This document shows, piece by piece, positions 17,695 through 26,393 of a stretch of 57,887 bases of DNA; the stretch's first letter is position 1, and every line of letters begins with the position of its first letter. The position numbers and the translations under genes are program-made. This stretch comes from Candidatus Brocadia carolinensis (lineage in GTDB: Bacteria > Planctomycetota > Brocadiia > Brocadiales > Brocadiaceae), in NCBI GenBank assembly GCA_002009475.1, contig AYTS01000013.1:1-57887 (forward strand), given 5' to 3'. The notes beneath the pieces were generated by a model that had not been told where the DNA came from, made no database searches, and worked only from the letters and a program-made list of their open reading frames with translations.

Positions 17695-20568
17695 GTGACT
17701 TTTATGTATTCGCGCATCGAAGTATTTTTTAAAGACGAACTTCCCGATCCTCTGGGAAATAATGTACGATCAGAAATCGAGACATTCGGTTTCCCTGAAG
17801 TCACGAATGTCCGAATCCGTCAGGTTTACATCATCTTTGGGAAGATAAACAAAGATGATCTGGATACGATTGCCCACAGACTCCTGGTGGATACGGTTAC
17901 CCAGGATTATCAGATTTCAGATTTCGGATCTCGGATATCGGATTTGAGGCACCATGTTGTGGAAATCAGCCGCAAGCCAGGCGTTATGGACCCCGTTGAG
18001 CACTCGGTTTTGAAGGCAATTCGTGATATGGGAATAAACCTCGGCGGTGTGAAAACCGCGCAAAAGTATTTTCTGGATGGGAATATCTCACAGGAAGCGA
18101 TCCACAGTATAGCGACCAGGATCCTCGCAAACACAAAGATCGAGGATGTTTTTATCTACCCGGAAATACCTAACTACAACCACGATACGATTCAGTATGC
18201 CTTTAAAAAGCAGCACGTACCGTTATTACGTGCAGACAATAACCAATTGGAAGAGGTAAGTGCCCGTGGCCAGCTCTCTCTCAATTTACCAGAGCTGCAA
18301 TCGATCCAGAAGTATTTCCAGTCCCTCAACCGGGAACCTACCGACATCGAACTTGAAACCATTGCACAGACATGGTCTGAACACTGTGTCCATAAAACCT
18401 TTAAGGGTATTATCGATTTCGATGGAATGAAAATCGATAATTTATTAAAAAATACTATCATGAAGGCAACCAGTGAGCTGAACAAGCCCTGGTGTGTGTC
18501 TGTATTTAAAGATAACGCCGGCATCGTTGATTTTGACAGAAACTATAACATTTGTTTTAAGGTAGAAACCCATAATCATCCCTCTGCCATCGAACCGTAC
18601 GGAGGCGCTAATACCGGCGTTGGAGGCGTCATCAGAGATATCATGGGTACAGGATTGGGGGGAAAGCCCATCCTGAATACGGATGTATTTTGCTTTGGTA
18701 ATCCGGATACCTCCCTCGATAAAATCCCCAAAGGTGTTTTGCATCCAAAGAGAATTTTTAAAGGGGTCGTTGCCGGTGTACGGGATTATGGAAATCGTAT
18801 GGGCATTCCTACCGCTAATGGCGCTATCTTTTTTGATGAACGATACCTTGGTAATCCCATCGTTTTTTGTGGAACTGTGGGCATCATACCAAGGGATAAG
18901 TGCAAAAAAACTGCACAGCCCAACGACCTTATTGTTGTCGCCGGGGGCAGAACAGGACGCGATGGTATCCACGGGGCCACATTCTCTTCCGCAGAATTGA
19001 ATGAGCAATCTGAACAGATGTCAGGTGGCGCCGTTCAGATCGGCAATGCAATAACGGAAAAGGCGTTGCTGGACGTGCTTTTACAAGCCCGTGACAAAGG
19101 ACTGTACCATTGCATCACCGATTGCGGAGCCGGAGGGCTATCCTCTGCTGTGGGTGAAATGGGTCAAGACCTGGGAGCACATGTCCATTTGGAAAAAGTG
19201 CCCCTGAAATACGAAGGCCTTTCCTATACGGAAATCTGGATCTCCGAGGCACAGGAGCGGATGGTACTCGCCGTTCCTCCGGAAAAAGAGGATGACCTTC
19301 TGAAACTCTTTCAGGCAGAAAGCGTCGAGGCCACGGTTATCGGAAGATTCACGAACGACAAAATATTGCGCCTGTCATATAATGCTCACGTGGTCGGTGA
19401 AATGGAAATGGATTTCCTCCACGACGGTATACCCCGGCTGGAACGCAAAGCCACATGGCATAAACCCATGTTTGAGGAACCTGCGCTGCCGGAAAAAGAA
19501 GATTTTGGAAATGATTTGAAAAGGATACTCTCAGCATGGAACGTTTGCAGTAAGGAATGGGTTATACGCCAATACGACCATGAGGTACAGGGTGGGAGTG
19601 TACTAAAACCTCTTCAGGGTCTACACAATGATGGGCCGGGTGACGCTTGTATTATTACGCCCGTCTTGGGATCCATGAGAGGTATTGTCGTATCCAATGG
19701 CATGAATCCTCGATACGGCGATATAGATCCCTATCACATGGCAGCCTCCGCCATTGATGAGGCGCTGCGGCAGATCATCGCTGTTGGCGGGAGTTTGGAC
19801 CAGGTCGCGCTCTTAGATAACTTCTGCTGGGGTAACACCAACAAGCCTGACCGTCTCGGTAGTCTCGTGAGGGCTGCACAGGCGTGTCATGACATCGCCA
19901 TTGCGTATGGAACCCCGTTTATCTCCGGAAAGGATAGCCTGAATAACGAATTTGTTACGGACAAAGAAACGATTGTCATACCGCCGACCTTACTCATTTC
20001 TGCCGTCTCCGTCATGGAAGACGTACGAAATGCCGTATCGATGGATATCAAAGAACCCGGCAACCTGGTCTATATGGTAGGTCTCACTCGTCCTGAGCTC
20101 GGCGGTTCGCATTATTATCACATCCACGGATATAAGGGAAATAATGTTCCAAAGGTAAACCCCGTTTTAGGAAGAAAAATCATGGAGACCCTTTCACAGG
20201 CAACGAAACTCAGGATTATCAGGTCTTGTCATGACTGCTCTGAAGGTGGCCTTGCCATTGCAGCCGCAGAAATGGCTTTCTCCGGAGGATATGGCATGAC
20301 ACTTAACCTTTCTGCTGTTGTTACAGAGGGGTCTATTCAGAGGAATGACACGCTCCTTTTTTCCGAATCAAACAGTCGTTTTGTTGTTGAGGTTCGGCCT
20401 GAGCATCAGAAACAATTTGAAAAAATAGTAAAAGACATTCCTTGCGGATTGTTAGGATCGGTTACGGCAGAGCCGCTCCTTACAATATATGGTCTCAGCA
20501 AAAAACCCGTTGTTAACGAAAACATCTACGATTTGAAAGAGGCGTGGCAAGCGCCGTTGAGGTGGTAA
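17695..20568 (+). CDS. purL: Phosphoribosylformylglycinamidine synthase with PurS-like N-terminal domains fused to PurL
   Basis: 957 residues. It makes FGAM in purine synthesis using ammonia supplied by PurQ, which is not in the window. Residues 1-75 and about 85-165 each look like a PurS unit (second: PGVMDPVEHSVLKAIRDMG). The catalytic PurL part follows: TWSEHCVHKTFKG, VETHNHPSAIEPYGGANTG, DCGAGGLSSAVGEMG, SGKDSLNNE. No glutaminase domain is present, so PurQ must be separate. The frame begins at GTG 17695; ATG 17704 (MYSRIEVFFKDEL) is equally possible, and neither has a strong ribosome site because a repeat ends just upstream. The A7 run at 18904-18910 is in frame. Confidence 0.95.
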   Translation: MTFMYSRIEVFFKDELPDPLGNNVRSEIETFGFPEVTNVRIRQVYIIFGKINKDDLDTIAHRLLVDTVTQDYQISDFGSRISDLRHHVVEISRKPGVMDPVEHSVLKAIRDMGINLGGVKTAQKYFLDGNISQEAIHSIATRILANTKIEDVFIYPEIPNYNHDTIQYAFKKQHVPLLRADNNQLEEVSARGQLSLNLPELQSIQKYFQSLNREPTDIELETIAQTWSEHCVHKTFKGIIDFDGMKIDNLLKNTIMKATSELNKPWCVSVFKDNAGIVDFDRNYNICFKVETHNHPSAIEPYGGANTGVGGVIRDIMGTGLGGKPILNTDVFCFGNPDTSLDKIPKGVLHPKRIFKGVVAGVRDYGNRMGIPTANGAIFFDERYLGNPIVFCGTVGIIPRDKCKKTAQPNDLIVVAGGRTGRDGIHGATFSSAELNEQSEQMSGGAVQIGNAITEKALLDVLLQARDKGLYHCITDCGAGGLSSAVGEMGQDLGAHVHLEKVPLKYEGLSYTEIWISEAQERMVLAVPPEKEDDLLKLFQAESVEATVIGRFTNDKILRLSYNAHVVGEMEMDFLHDGIPRLERKATWHKPMFEEPALPEKEDFGNDLKRILSAWNVCSKEWVIRQYDHEVQGGSVLKPLQGLHNDGPGDACIITPVLGSMRGIVVSNGMNPRYGDIDPYHMAASAIDEALRQIIAVGGSLDQVALLDNFCWGNTNKPDRLGSLVRAAQACHDIAIAYGTPFISGKDSLNNEFVTDKETIVIPPTLLISAVSVMEDVRNAVSMDIKEPGNLVYMVGLTRPELGGSHYYHIHGYKGNNVPKVNPVLGRKIMETLSQATKLRIIRSCHDCSEGGLAIAAAEMAFSGGYGMTLNLSAVVTEGSIQRNDTLLFSESNSRFVVEVRPEHQKQFEKIVKDIPCGLLGSVTAEPLLTIYGLSKKPVVNENIYDLKEAWQAPLRW

Positions 20569-20759
20569 AGAGTCGTGCGTTTCACGAAGACATTTACCTG
20601 TCTTGTCGTCTTTGCGATGGCCTTCAGCCCAAAATAATCTCTCTCCTTGTGATGATAAGAGCTCGCCACATCGCTTCGCTCCTCGCGATGTCGTCCCGGT
20701 TTTGTCTTTGCGCGGGCGCTCAGCTTTAAGACTCCATGAGGGAAAGATGGGTATAGAAT
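20569..20759. repeat. Degenerate dispersed repeat between convergent genes
   Basis: This short stretch between purL and the leftward ParA-partner gene holds a TCGCGATG/CATCGCTTCG-type palindromic sequence around 20670-20700, a member of the broad ATTGCGAG-like repeat class. No gene is seen. Confidence 0.5.
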
Positions 20760-21278
20760 CTATTGATTGCCTAAGAGATTATATCCCCTCTTATTTGCAA
20801 AACCCAGCTTGAAGATCCTGTCCGCCAGGGCGTCTTTTGTCAGTTTTTTATTTGCCGTTATATTCAGTTTTGCTGATAATGCCACAAGGACATCCTTTTT
20901 GTGTTTTGTAAGTTCTTCAAGGATCCTCTCGGTAGGCAACCCTTCTAGCTGAATTTGTAAGGTATTTATGTCAATGGCAACACTTTTGGTTTTCCCTGAT
21001 TTTGCCTTTTTCGGAAGGAGTATTTCCGCAAGGAGCGGCTTGTCTTTCAGGGTGTTAAAGAATGACACCAGGGTATGAATAGCGTTGGCTACGTGGTGAA
21101 TCTCAGATGCGTCGGGGAAACGGCCAATGCCTTCCCGTAGTACCTCAAGTTCTTTTATTATCTCCGGGATCATGTGTGCCATCCTTTGTCTTTCTGTCTC
21201 TCCCGGAAGTAATGAGAGGCATTCCTTTGTTTTTGTTAACGTATCAACCAGGTCGATTTTTTTTGCCCTTTTTGCCAT
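20760..21278 (-). CDS. Hypothetical partner of a ParA-like ATPase
   Basis: 172 residues, mainly helical and Lys-rich. I recognise no family. The C-terminal third (ELTKHKKDVLVALSAKLN and LTKDALADRIFKLGF) looks like a small helical nucleic-acid-binding motif of the SAP/Rho-N type, with low confidence. The ATG at 21278 follows the ParA stop by one base; GTG at 21287 overlaps that stop in another frame. Either way the two genes are coupled. In ParA systems the gene after parA often supplies the DNA- or cargo-binding partner, which is the best guess here; it is not a ParB by sequence. Confidence 0.7.
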   Translation of the reverse strand: MAKRAKKIDLVDTLTKTKECLSLLPGETERQRMAHMIPEIIKELEVLREGIGRFPDASEIHHVANAIHTLVSFFNTLKDKPLLAEILLPKKAKSGKTKSVAIDINTLQIQLEGLPTERILEELTKHKKDVLVALSAKLNITANKKLTKDALADRIFKLGFANKRGYNLLGNQ

Positions 21279-21279
21279 G

Positions 21280-22287
21280 TTAATCACCGCCGACCTTCTG
21301 TAAAAATTCCTTGGTTACCTCTTTGTACTGCTCAGCAACGCGCATGGCGTTATCGTCGTTCATGAGGAAAACCGGTGTGGATTGTGCTGCGGCTTCGGTG
21401 TAGCCAATACCCCATGAAATATAGTTCTCAAAACAGACGTCGCCGTGTTCGTCACGAATATCCTGCATAATCTTCTTATTCATGCCTACCATATGGGGTC
21501 CTGCCTTATGAACCATGGTAAACAAGATGCCTTTCAAGGCAACACATGCTGTATCTACCCTTGCAATCCGGTATTTCTGAACCAGCACGTTGTTAAGCTC
21601 TGAGATTTTCCTGATAAGAATATTGATCCCAATCGTTGACAAGTGGTCAGGAATGGTCGTTATGATATAATAGTCGCTTGCCGCCAGAGAGTTTTGGGTA
21701 ACCAGGTAAAGATTCGGCGGACAATCAATCAGAATATAGTCGTAATGGTCTTTTATTTTATCCAGCGTCTTTCTCAGGATATGGCGTTGCTCCACATAAA
21801 AACGGGCGTCTCGTGCATCACGGGAAGTATCGATACCGAATTCTGATTTTATCTTATTCAATGACCTTCTCAGCAGATTGATTTGCTCGTGATAAAAACT
21901 CGTTTCATTCCTCCGGGTAGTTTTTGCGGCCAGTTCGAGATCAATTCCCAGGAGTTCAATATCAGATGGAATCAGTTCCAACAGGGAGATAACCTCGTGT
22001 ACCCCGATTCTTAGTGGGAATTTCCATAGGATGGTATTTATATCAAAAGTATCCAGGGTATTATTCAGATATGCATGGAACAAGTTTGATACGGTGCCCT
22101 GCTCCCGTTTAAATTTCTCCCATCGTTCCGGAATCGTGCACAAGAACGTCAGATTGGTTTGAGGGTCGGTATCGATGAGCAAGACCTTTTTCTGGTGAAA
22201 TCGAGCCAGGGCGCATCCGATGTGATAGGTGGTGGTCGTCTTGCCGACTCCGCCTTTGTAGTTAATGAACGAAATGACCTTCGCCAT
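21280..22287 (-). CDS. ParA-family (Soj-like) ATPase
   Basis: 335 residues. The deviant Walker A motif KGGVGKTT is at residues 11-18, followed by LLIDTDPQTNLT and, after an insert of about 100 residues, YDYILIDCPPNL. Such ATPases position DNA or protein cargo on the nucleoid. The insert between the first two motifs and the third is longer than in chromosomal ParA and contains two similar segments (SFYHEQINLLRRSLNKIK, RFYVEQRHILRKTLDKIK). Ribosome site AAGGAG precedes the ATG. There is no parB nearby, so chromosome segregation is not the obvious job. Confidence 0.88.
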   Translation of the reverse strand: MAKVISFINYKGGVGKTTTTYHIGCALARFHQKKVLLIDTDPQTNLTFLCTIPERWEKFKREQGTVSNLFHAYLNNTLDTFDINTILWKFPLRIGVHEVISLLELIPSDIELLGIDLELAAKTTRRNETSFYHEQINLLRRSLNKIKSEFGIDTSRDARDARFYVEQRHILRKTLDKIKDHYDYILIDCPPNLYLVTQNSLAASDYYIITTIPDHLSTIGINILIRKISELNNVLVQKYRIARVDTACVALKGILFTMVHKAGPHMVGMNKKIMQDIRDEHGDVCFENYISWGIGYTEAAAQSTPVFLMNDDNAMRVAEQYKEVTKEFLQKVGGD

Positions 22288-22600
22288 AACGGTACGCTCC
22301 TTGAGAGAAATCTGGTTCTACAGTGCATTCTTAATATAGAGTAAACGCATGAAATAAGTTGAAAGGTACTGGTCTTTGCGAGCACATTCGCTTTGCTCAG
22401 TGTAAACTCCGCGAAGCCGAAGTTGCGAGCCCAAGCGAAGCAAACCCATGAGATTCCTCGCTTTGCTCGGAATGACAGTCATAGAGATTGCTTCGGGCTA
22501 GCGCCCGCGCAATGACAACGTTCCTTGTGTGTTTTCTATAGCACGTTTTATGACGGTACCCACGTGATTCGGGTAAATAGCGGAGTAGTTTTCTTCCGGA
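22288..22600. repeat. TTGCGAG-type dispersed repeat cluster
   Basis: From about 22365 to 22530 there are successive short units of the ATTGCGAGC / GAAGCAATCTC / GGAATGACA class, including inverted copies such as GCTTTGCTCAG and GCGAAGC. The unit separates parA from the secreted hypothetical gene and encodes nothing convincing. Confidence 0.75.
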
Positions 22601-23383
22601 TTATTTACTGGAGAACTCGATGCGCTTGATAAAAGCTTCTGCTTTCCCCTCATTTCCAGATGAAGAGGTATCAACTGCGAGACTAATCCCTGATACCGAG
22701 GGAACCGCATCGTTGAAAAAGTCTTGAAACGCGCGGCTCAAATCAAACTTTGAAATTATCGATTCTCCAGGTTTCGGATTTCCTAAACAAACAAAACGAC
22801 CTCCTTCGTTAAAATATCTTCCCCGGTAAGGTTTGTTAACTGTATCCTCTTTGCTGAGAAACAGGCCTATGAAATAGGGACTGTCTGGTACAAAAAAGGA
22901 TCCACTGGGCAATCGGGCGTCACCAAAAAAGACATAAACCATCAACGCTTCATTGTTAACTTTTTTCTCATAGGAGGCATCCTGTGGGTAGCGAAGAATT
23001 CCCCATTCAATCGTTATGTTCGAAAATTCTTTCGGATTAAAAGACTCGTTGACAAGAAAAACCCTGGCAGGTTGCTTCGCTTTTACCATGAGTGCACGTT
23101 CATCTGCTGATAATTCAATTACTCTATTGTCCTGAGTTCTGTCCTCAAAATAAAACCCCTTTGACTCTAACCATCCATGAACAGAACCTCCTGAATAATC
23201 AGAAAAATCGATGAGGAAGTTGTCTTGATGACCGCCGTCTCCGCCCTGTTTGCCCATACGATAGTTATTGGTGAATCTGGGCAAATCCAGAATCCCGGTT
23301 TGTTCCCTTTCTTCAGGAAATACGTTGCCGATGAAAGCAAGCATGATGACCACGAGGACACTTGCTACGATAGAATTTTTCAT
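22601..23383 (-). CDS. Secreted hypothetical protein, possibly DUF3047-like
   Basis: 260 residues with a signal peptide (about residues 1-24, ending NVFPEE). The mature part has alternating strands typical of a beta-sandwich: ERALMVKAKQPARVFLVN, ITIEWGILRYP, ALMVYVFFGD, GISLAVDTSSSGN. The last motif and the WGILRYP/VYVFFGD order recall DUF3047 proteins, but that assignment is weak. It starts 13 bases after gpmA stops on the same strand, so the two are probably co-transcribed. Confidence 0.7.
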   Translation of the reverse strand: MKNSIVASVLVVIMLAFIGNVFPEEREQTGILDLPRFTNNYRMGKQGGDGGHQDNFLIDFSDYSGGSVHGWLESKGFYFEDRTQDNRVIELSADERALMVKAKQPARVFLVNESFNPKEFSNITIEWGILRYPQDASYEKKVNNEALMVYVFFGDARLPSGSFFVPDSPYFIGLFLSKEDTVNKPYRGRYFNEGGRFVCLGNPKPGESIISKFDLSRAFQDFFNDAVPSVSGISLAVDTSSSGNEGKAEAFIKRIEFSSK

Positions 23384-23396
23384 TTCGGTTGTCTTT

Positions 23397-24146
23397 TTAA
23401 CCCTTCTTTTTCAACTGATTGGCAACGGCCTGAGTTGCCCGTTTAACCGCTTCCTGGTCGCCGAGGTAGTAATTGCGCCGGGGAGTGAGATTGTCCTCAA
23501 GTTCGTAAACCAGCGGAATACCGGTAGGGATATTGAGTTCCACAATTTCTTTGTCGGAAATGTTGTCCAGATATTTTACCAATGCCCGGAGGCTGTTGCC
23601 ATGTGCGGCGATAATCACTTTCTTTCCGGACCGGATTGTAGGCGCAATCACTTCATGCCAGCAGGGAAGAAACCGTTCTACGGTGTCTTTCAGACATTCC
23701 GTGAAGGGGATATGTTCCTTTGCCAATTGCTTGTACCGGGGATCATGTGCCGGGCTTCTCGGATCGTTCAGTTCCAGTGCGGGCGGTCGAATATCATAGC
23801 TGCGTCTCCACAGCTTGACCTGTTGTTCTCCGTACTTCTCGGTTGTTTCTGCTTTGTTAAGACCCTGCAGTGCGCCGTAGTGCCGTTCATTAAGCCGCCA
23901 GTCTCTCGTTACCGGTATCCACATGAGATCCATTTCGTCCAGCATGATCCACAGGGTTCGTATCGCCCGCTTGAGTACGGAGGTAAAGGCGGTGTCAAAG
24001 GTATATCCCTCCTTCTTGAGGGTTTGTCCTGCCTGCCTTGCTTCTCCGACGCCTTTTTCCGAAAGGTCAACATCGGTCCATCCGGTAAATAAATTGTCCC
24101 TGTTCCAAATGCTTTCGCCGTGTCTCACCAATACAAGTTTATACAT
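23397..24146 (-). CDS. gpmA: 2,3-bisphosphoglycerate-dependent phosphoglycerate mutase
   Basis: 249 residues, full length. It interconverts 3- and 2-phosphoglycerate in glycolysis and gluconeogenesis. The catalytic histidine is in RHGES (residues 8-12). Other signatures are [33 protein letters not shown] and the second active-site histidine in [18 protein letters not shown] ribosome site lies about ten bases before the ATG. The long open frame on the opposite strand (23268-24092) is a shadow. Confidence 0.97.
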   Translation of the reverse strand: MYKLVLVRHGESIWNRDNLFTGWTDVDLSEKGVGEARQAGQTLKKEGYTFDTAFTSVLKRAIRTLWIMLDEMDLMWIPVTRDWRLNERHYGALQGLNKAETTEKYGEQQVKLWRRSYDIRPPALELNDPRSPAHDPRYKQLAKEHIPFTECLKDTVERFLPCWHEVIAPTIRSGKKVIIAAHGNSLRALVKYLDNISDKEIVELNIPTGIPLVYELEDNLTPRRNYYLGDQEAVKRATQAVANQLKKKG

Positions 24147-24337
24147 GGGCTAGATTCCTCTCTTCGTCGTTGTTTTGTTTATCAGTAAAGGTTATGGTAA
24201 CAGTTTGTCCTCACACCTGACCCCTCCCACCAAAGGCATTGAAGGGAATAATTGTTCTCACAATGCCCTTGATTCTATCTATAATTTAAACGGAAAGCAA
24301 TGATTTGTTGGGAGGCGCTACCGTCTCTGAAATGGGG

Positions 24338-24691
24338 TTAGGAAATTTCTTTTCCAGGATTACGATGCGACGAACTGGTCACTGCAAAAGCAACCTCCTT
24401 TTTATCAGGGTGGGTGCAAAAGGTTTTTATGCCTTCCCGATCTTGAGCCATGAGCTCAAAAGGTTTCTTCGGTCTTCGCTTACTTTCTCTCAGGGTTGTT
24501 ACGGTACCGCTGTTTGCGGCATCACCGGTCAGGTGGAAACCGCCAAGTCCTTCGATAGCAAGCATAGCGCCCTTTTTGAGGAGTTTGATGGTTTTTTTCA
24601 AAACGGTTTGCTGGTTTTGCGTTTTCAAATGCAAGTCAGAAACTGATATCTGCGGAACTCTACCGTTCACGTCCATACCTATAATCCGCAT
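24338..24691 (-). pseudogene. hypF relic (YrdC-like domain fragment)
   Basis: 117 codons match one internal piece of HypF, the carbamoyltransferase that builds the CN ligand of NiFe-hydrogenases. LAIEGLGGFHLTGDAANSG corresponds to the HypF word (I)KGLGGFHLACDATN, and TLRESKRRPKKPFELM to the following RLRERK-x-R-x-x-KPFA(V/L)M. VPQISVSD would be the CGP-x-x-x-x end of the zinc-finger part, with the Cys lost. The acylphosphatase, zinc-finger and Kae1-like parts are missing, and gpmA begins directly downstream, so this is a dead fragment. Confidence 0.8.
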
Positions 24692-24760
24692 GCGGAGCAG
24701 GCAGTGGGTTGTACATGAACATACCGGTAATATTGAGTCTGATTTTGCTATACCTACCCG

Positions 24761-25261
24761 TTACAACCCGAATCTATTGATCAGATGGACATTGACCGAT
24801 GTTTCTTGCTTACCCACAGGAAATTTAACTTCTTCCCATTTCGGATGTCGCTGTATTTTCCTGATGTCAATCCTTGAGAAACCGATCGGCTCCTTTGGTA
24901 TTCCCAGAATACCGCTGCGTTCCAAGATGCCGCTGTTATTAAGATCATGATAGGCAGAAAGCGAGTATTCCCCTGGCGCGACATTTTCAATCTTGTATAT
25001 CCTGGTGTGTTCCGTTTGGCGGATAAGGTGTGCCTCAATTTCCTGGTAACCTTTATCTCTTTTCCGATGGCATTCATCGTTATCGCAGATTGAAAACCGC
25101 ACGGGGGCTTTGTTCCCGATGTCCGTAAACCTGTCTACCGTGACAATTACGTCCCCGGCATAGATATGAAATGAAATAACAGCCCATAGCAAACCTGCCA
25201 AAAGAGGAATCTTTTTTCTCTCCTTCTGTCTTTCTTTTCGTTTTAAAGGGAAGATAGTCAT
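24761..25261 (-). CDS. DUF2141 family secreted protein
   Basis: 166 residues. The ATG at 25261 has GGAG at a good distance; an ATG at 25273 in the same frame lacks one. A charged N-terminus and one hydrophobic segment (LLAGLLWAVISFHIYAG) form a signal peptide. The mature part has the DUF2141 pattern: VAPGEYSLSAYHDLNNSGIL, then GILGIPKEPIGFS and KWEEVKFPV. The family is of unknown function, found outside the cytoplasm in many Gram-negatives. It has an extra CDNDECHRKRDKGYQE stretch with two Cys. Confidence 0.82.
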   Translation of the reverse strand: MTIFPLKRKERQKERKKIPLLAGLLWAVISFHIYAGDVIVTVDRFTDIGNKAPVRFSICDNDECHRKRDKGYQEIEAHLIRQTEHTRIYKIENVAPGEYSLSAYHDLNNSGILERSGILGIPKEPIGFSRIDIRKIQRHPKWEEVKFPVGKQETSVNVHLINRFGL

Positions 25262-25359
25262 GTTTTTCTCCATAAATTTGAAAGGAATTCTTTGCCGTCA
25301 ATTATTCCTGAAATGAAATACCTAGAGGTAACCCAAATGGATAAATGATAACATACCTA

Positions 25360-25660
25360 ACGCAGCGAAACCGCTACCACTTCTCCGTTGTGAAAGCGGG
25401 AGATTGCTTCGGAAAAGACCCCTCGCAATGACCCTGGTTATGCCTTTGATGACATATGGTGCGTTGTCATTGTGAGCACATTCGCGTGGCTCAGGGTAGA
25501 CTCTGCGAAGCAATCTTTCTCTCATAAACAAATGGTGCCTCCTGATAAGGGGTAAATAGGGTTGTGAAAAAACTTACAAAAACATGTTCTCATAGAACTC
25601 GTCCTCGTAAAAACGGAGAATGGGAAAAGAAGTTTTTACACGGTAATACTATACTGCCTA
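25360..25660 (-). repeat. Long composite dispersed repeat, copy 1 (reverse)
   Basis: Read on the minus strand, this unit runs from a head (GTATAGTATTACCGTGTAAA, about 25640-25660) through a T-rich tract and a TTTACCCCTTATCAGGAGG palindrome to two TCATTGCGAG / GAAGCAATCTCCCGC modules ending with CTTTCACAACGGAGAA near 25371. It matches 42443-42710 and 57205-57480 closely over about 200 bases. Short open frames inside copies are not conserved. Confidence 0.9.
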
Positions 25661-25818
25661 AAAGCAAAAAATACAAGCCGGAGATAGGTGCCCGTATAAG
25701 CAAGGGAAACGGGCTGTGTCTTTGATAAATTCTTGACCGCTGGCTGCCATAAGGGCTACAATAATAATTTCTTTTTGAGTCGTTTTTCTTTAGAAATCTT
25801 TACAAAGGGAGGCTGGAG

Positions 25819-26202
25819 ATGGAAAAGGCAGTCATTGCAACGAATACGGCGCCTGCGGCAATCGGGCCATATTCCCAGGCAATCAGGATGGGGAATATGG
25901 TGTTTCTGTCGGGGCAGATACCCTTACACCCTGCAACGGGAGAAATTGTGCAGGGTGATATCAAGGTACAGACCCGGCAGGTATTGGAAAATCTTAAATG
26001 TATTCTGGAAGCTGCGGGATCATCTCTGGACAAAGTGGTAAAGACAACGATCTTTATGAAAGACCTGAATGACTATGCGGCAGTGAATGATGTTTACCGG
26101 GAGTATTTCCCGCACAAACCGCCAGCCAGGGCCGCAGTGCAGGCGGCAAAATTGCCCAGAGATGCAGGTGTGGAGATAGAGGCGATTGCCTTTAGCGGTT
26201 AA
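25819..26202 (+). CDS. ridA: RidA family enamine/imine deaminase
   Basis: 127 residues, standard length. RidA hydrolyses reactive enamines/imines such as 2-aminoacrylate released by PLP enzymes. Signature residues are present: [40 protein letters not shown], with Arg105-equivalent in PPARAAV. GGGAGG lies about six bases before the ATG. The gene stands alone between two repeat blocks. Confidence 0.95.
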   Translation: MEKAVIATNTAPAAIGPYSQAIRMGNMVFLSGQIPLHPATGEIVQGDIKVQTRQVLENLKCILEAAGSSLDKVVKTTIFMKDLNDYAAVNDVYREYFPHKPPARAAVQAAKLPRDAGVEIEAIAFSG

Positions 26203-26393
26203 AAGAAAAGTTTGACTTGCATTTCAAAAACTGTTAACATCGTCACTGTTATTTTTTGGTGCGGCACAGCCGCAACAAAATCCCTCTTATCGGTAGGACA
26301 AGTATTCCCGCTTATCACCTTATGATGCCAACCGGGGCGGTTGACCTACCTCAGAGGTTTTAGGGAAGCTGTGAAAAAATCTGTTAAAAACAT
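26203..26393. repeat. GGTAGG double-palindrome module, second copy
   Basis: From about 26281 to 26370 the sequence parallels 16117-16200 (TATCGGTAGGACAAG, then GGGCGGTTGACCTACC). It is followed by a T/A-rich tail that ends right at the start codon of the dynamin-like gene at 26394. Confidence 0.8.

Noticed and set aside
23268..24092. A 274-codon open frame on the plus strand
   Set aside because: It is the antisense shadow of gpmA, which has clear family motifs on the minus strand.
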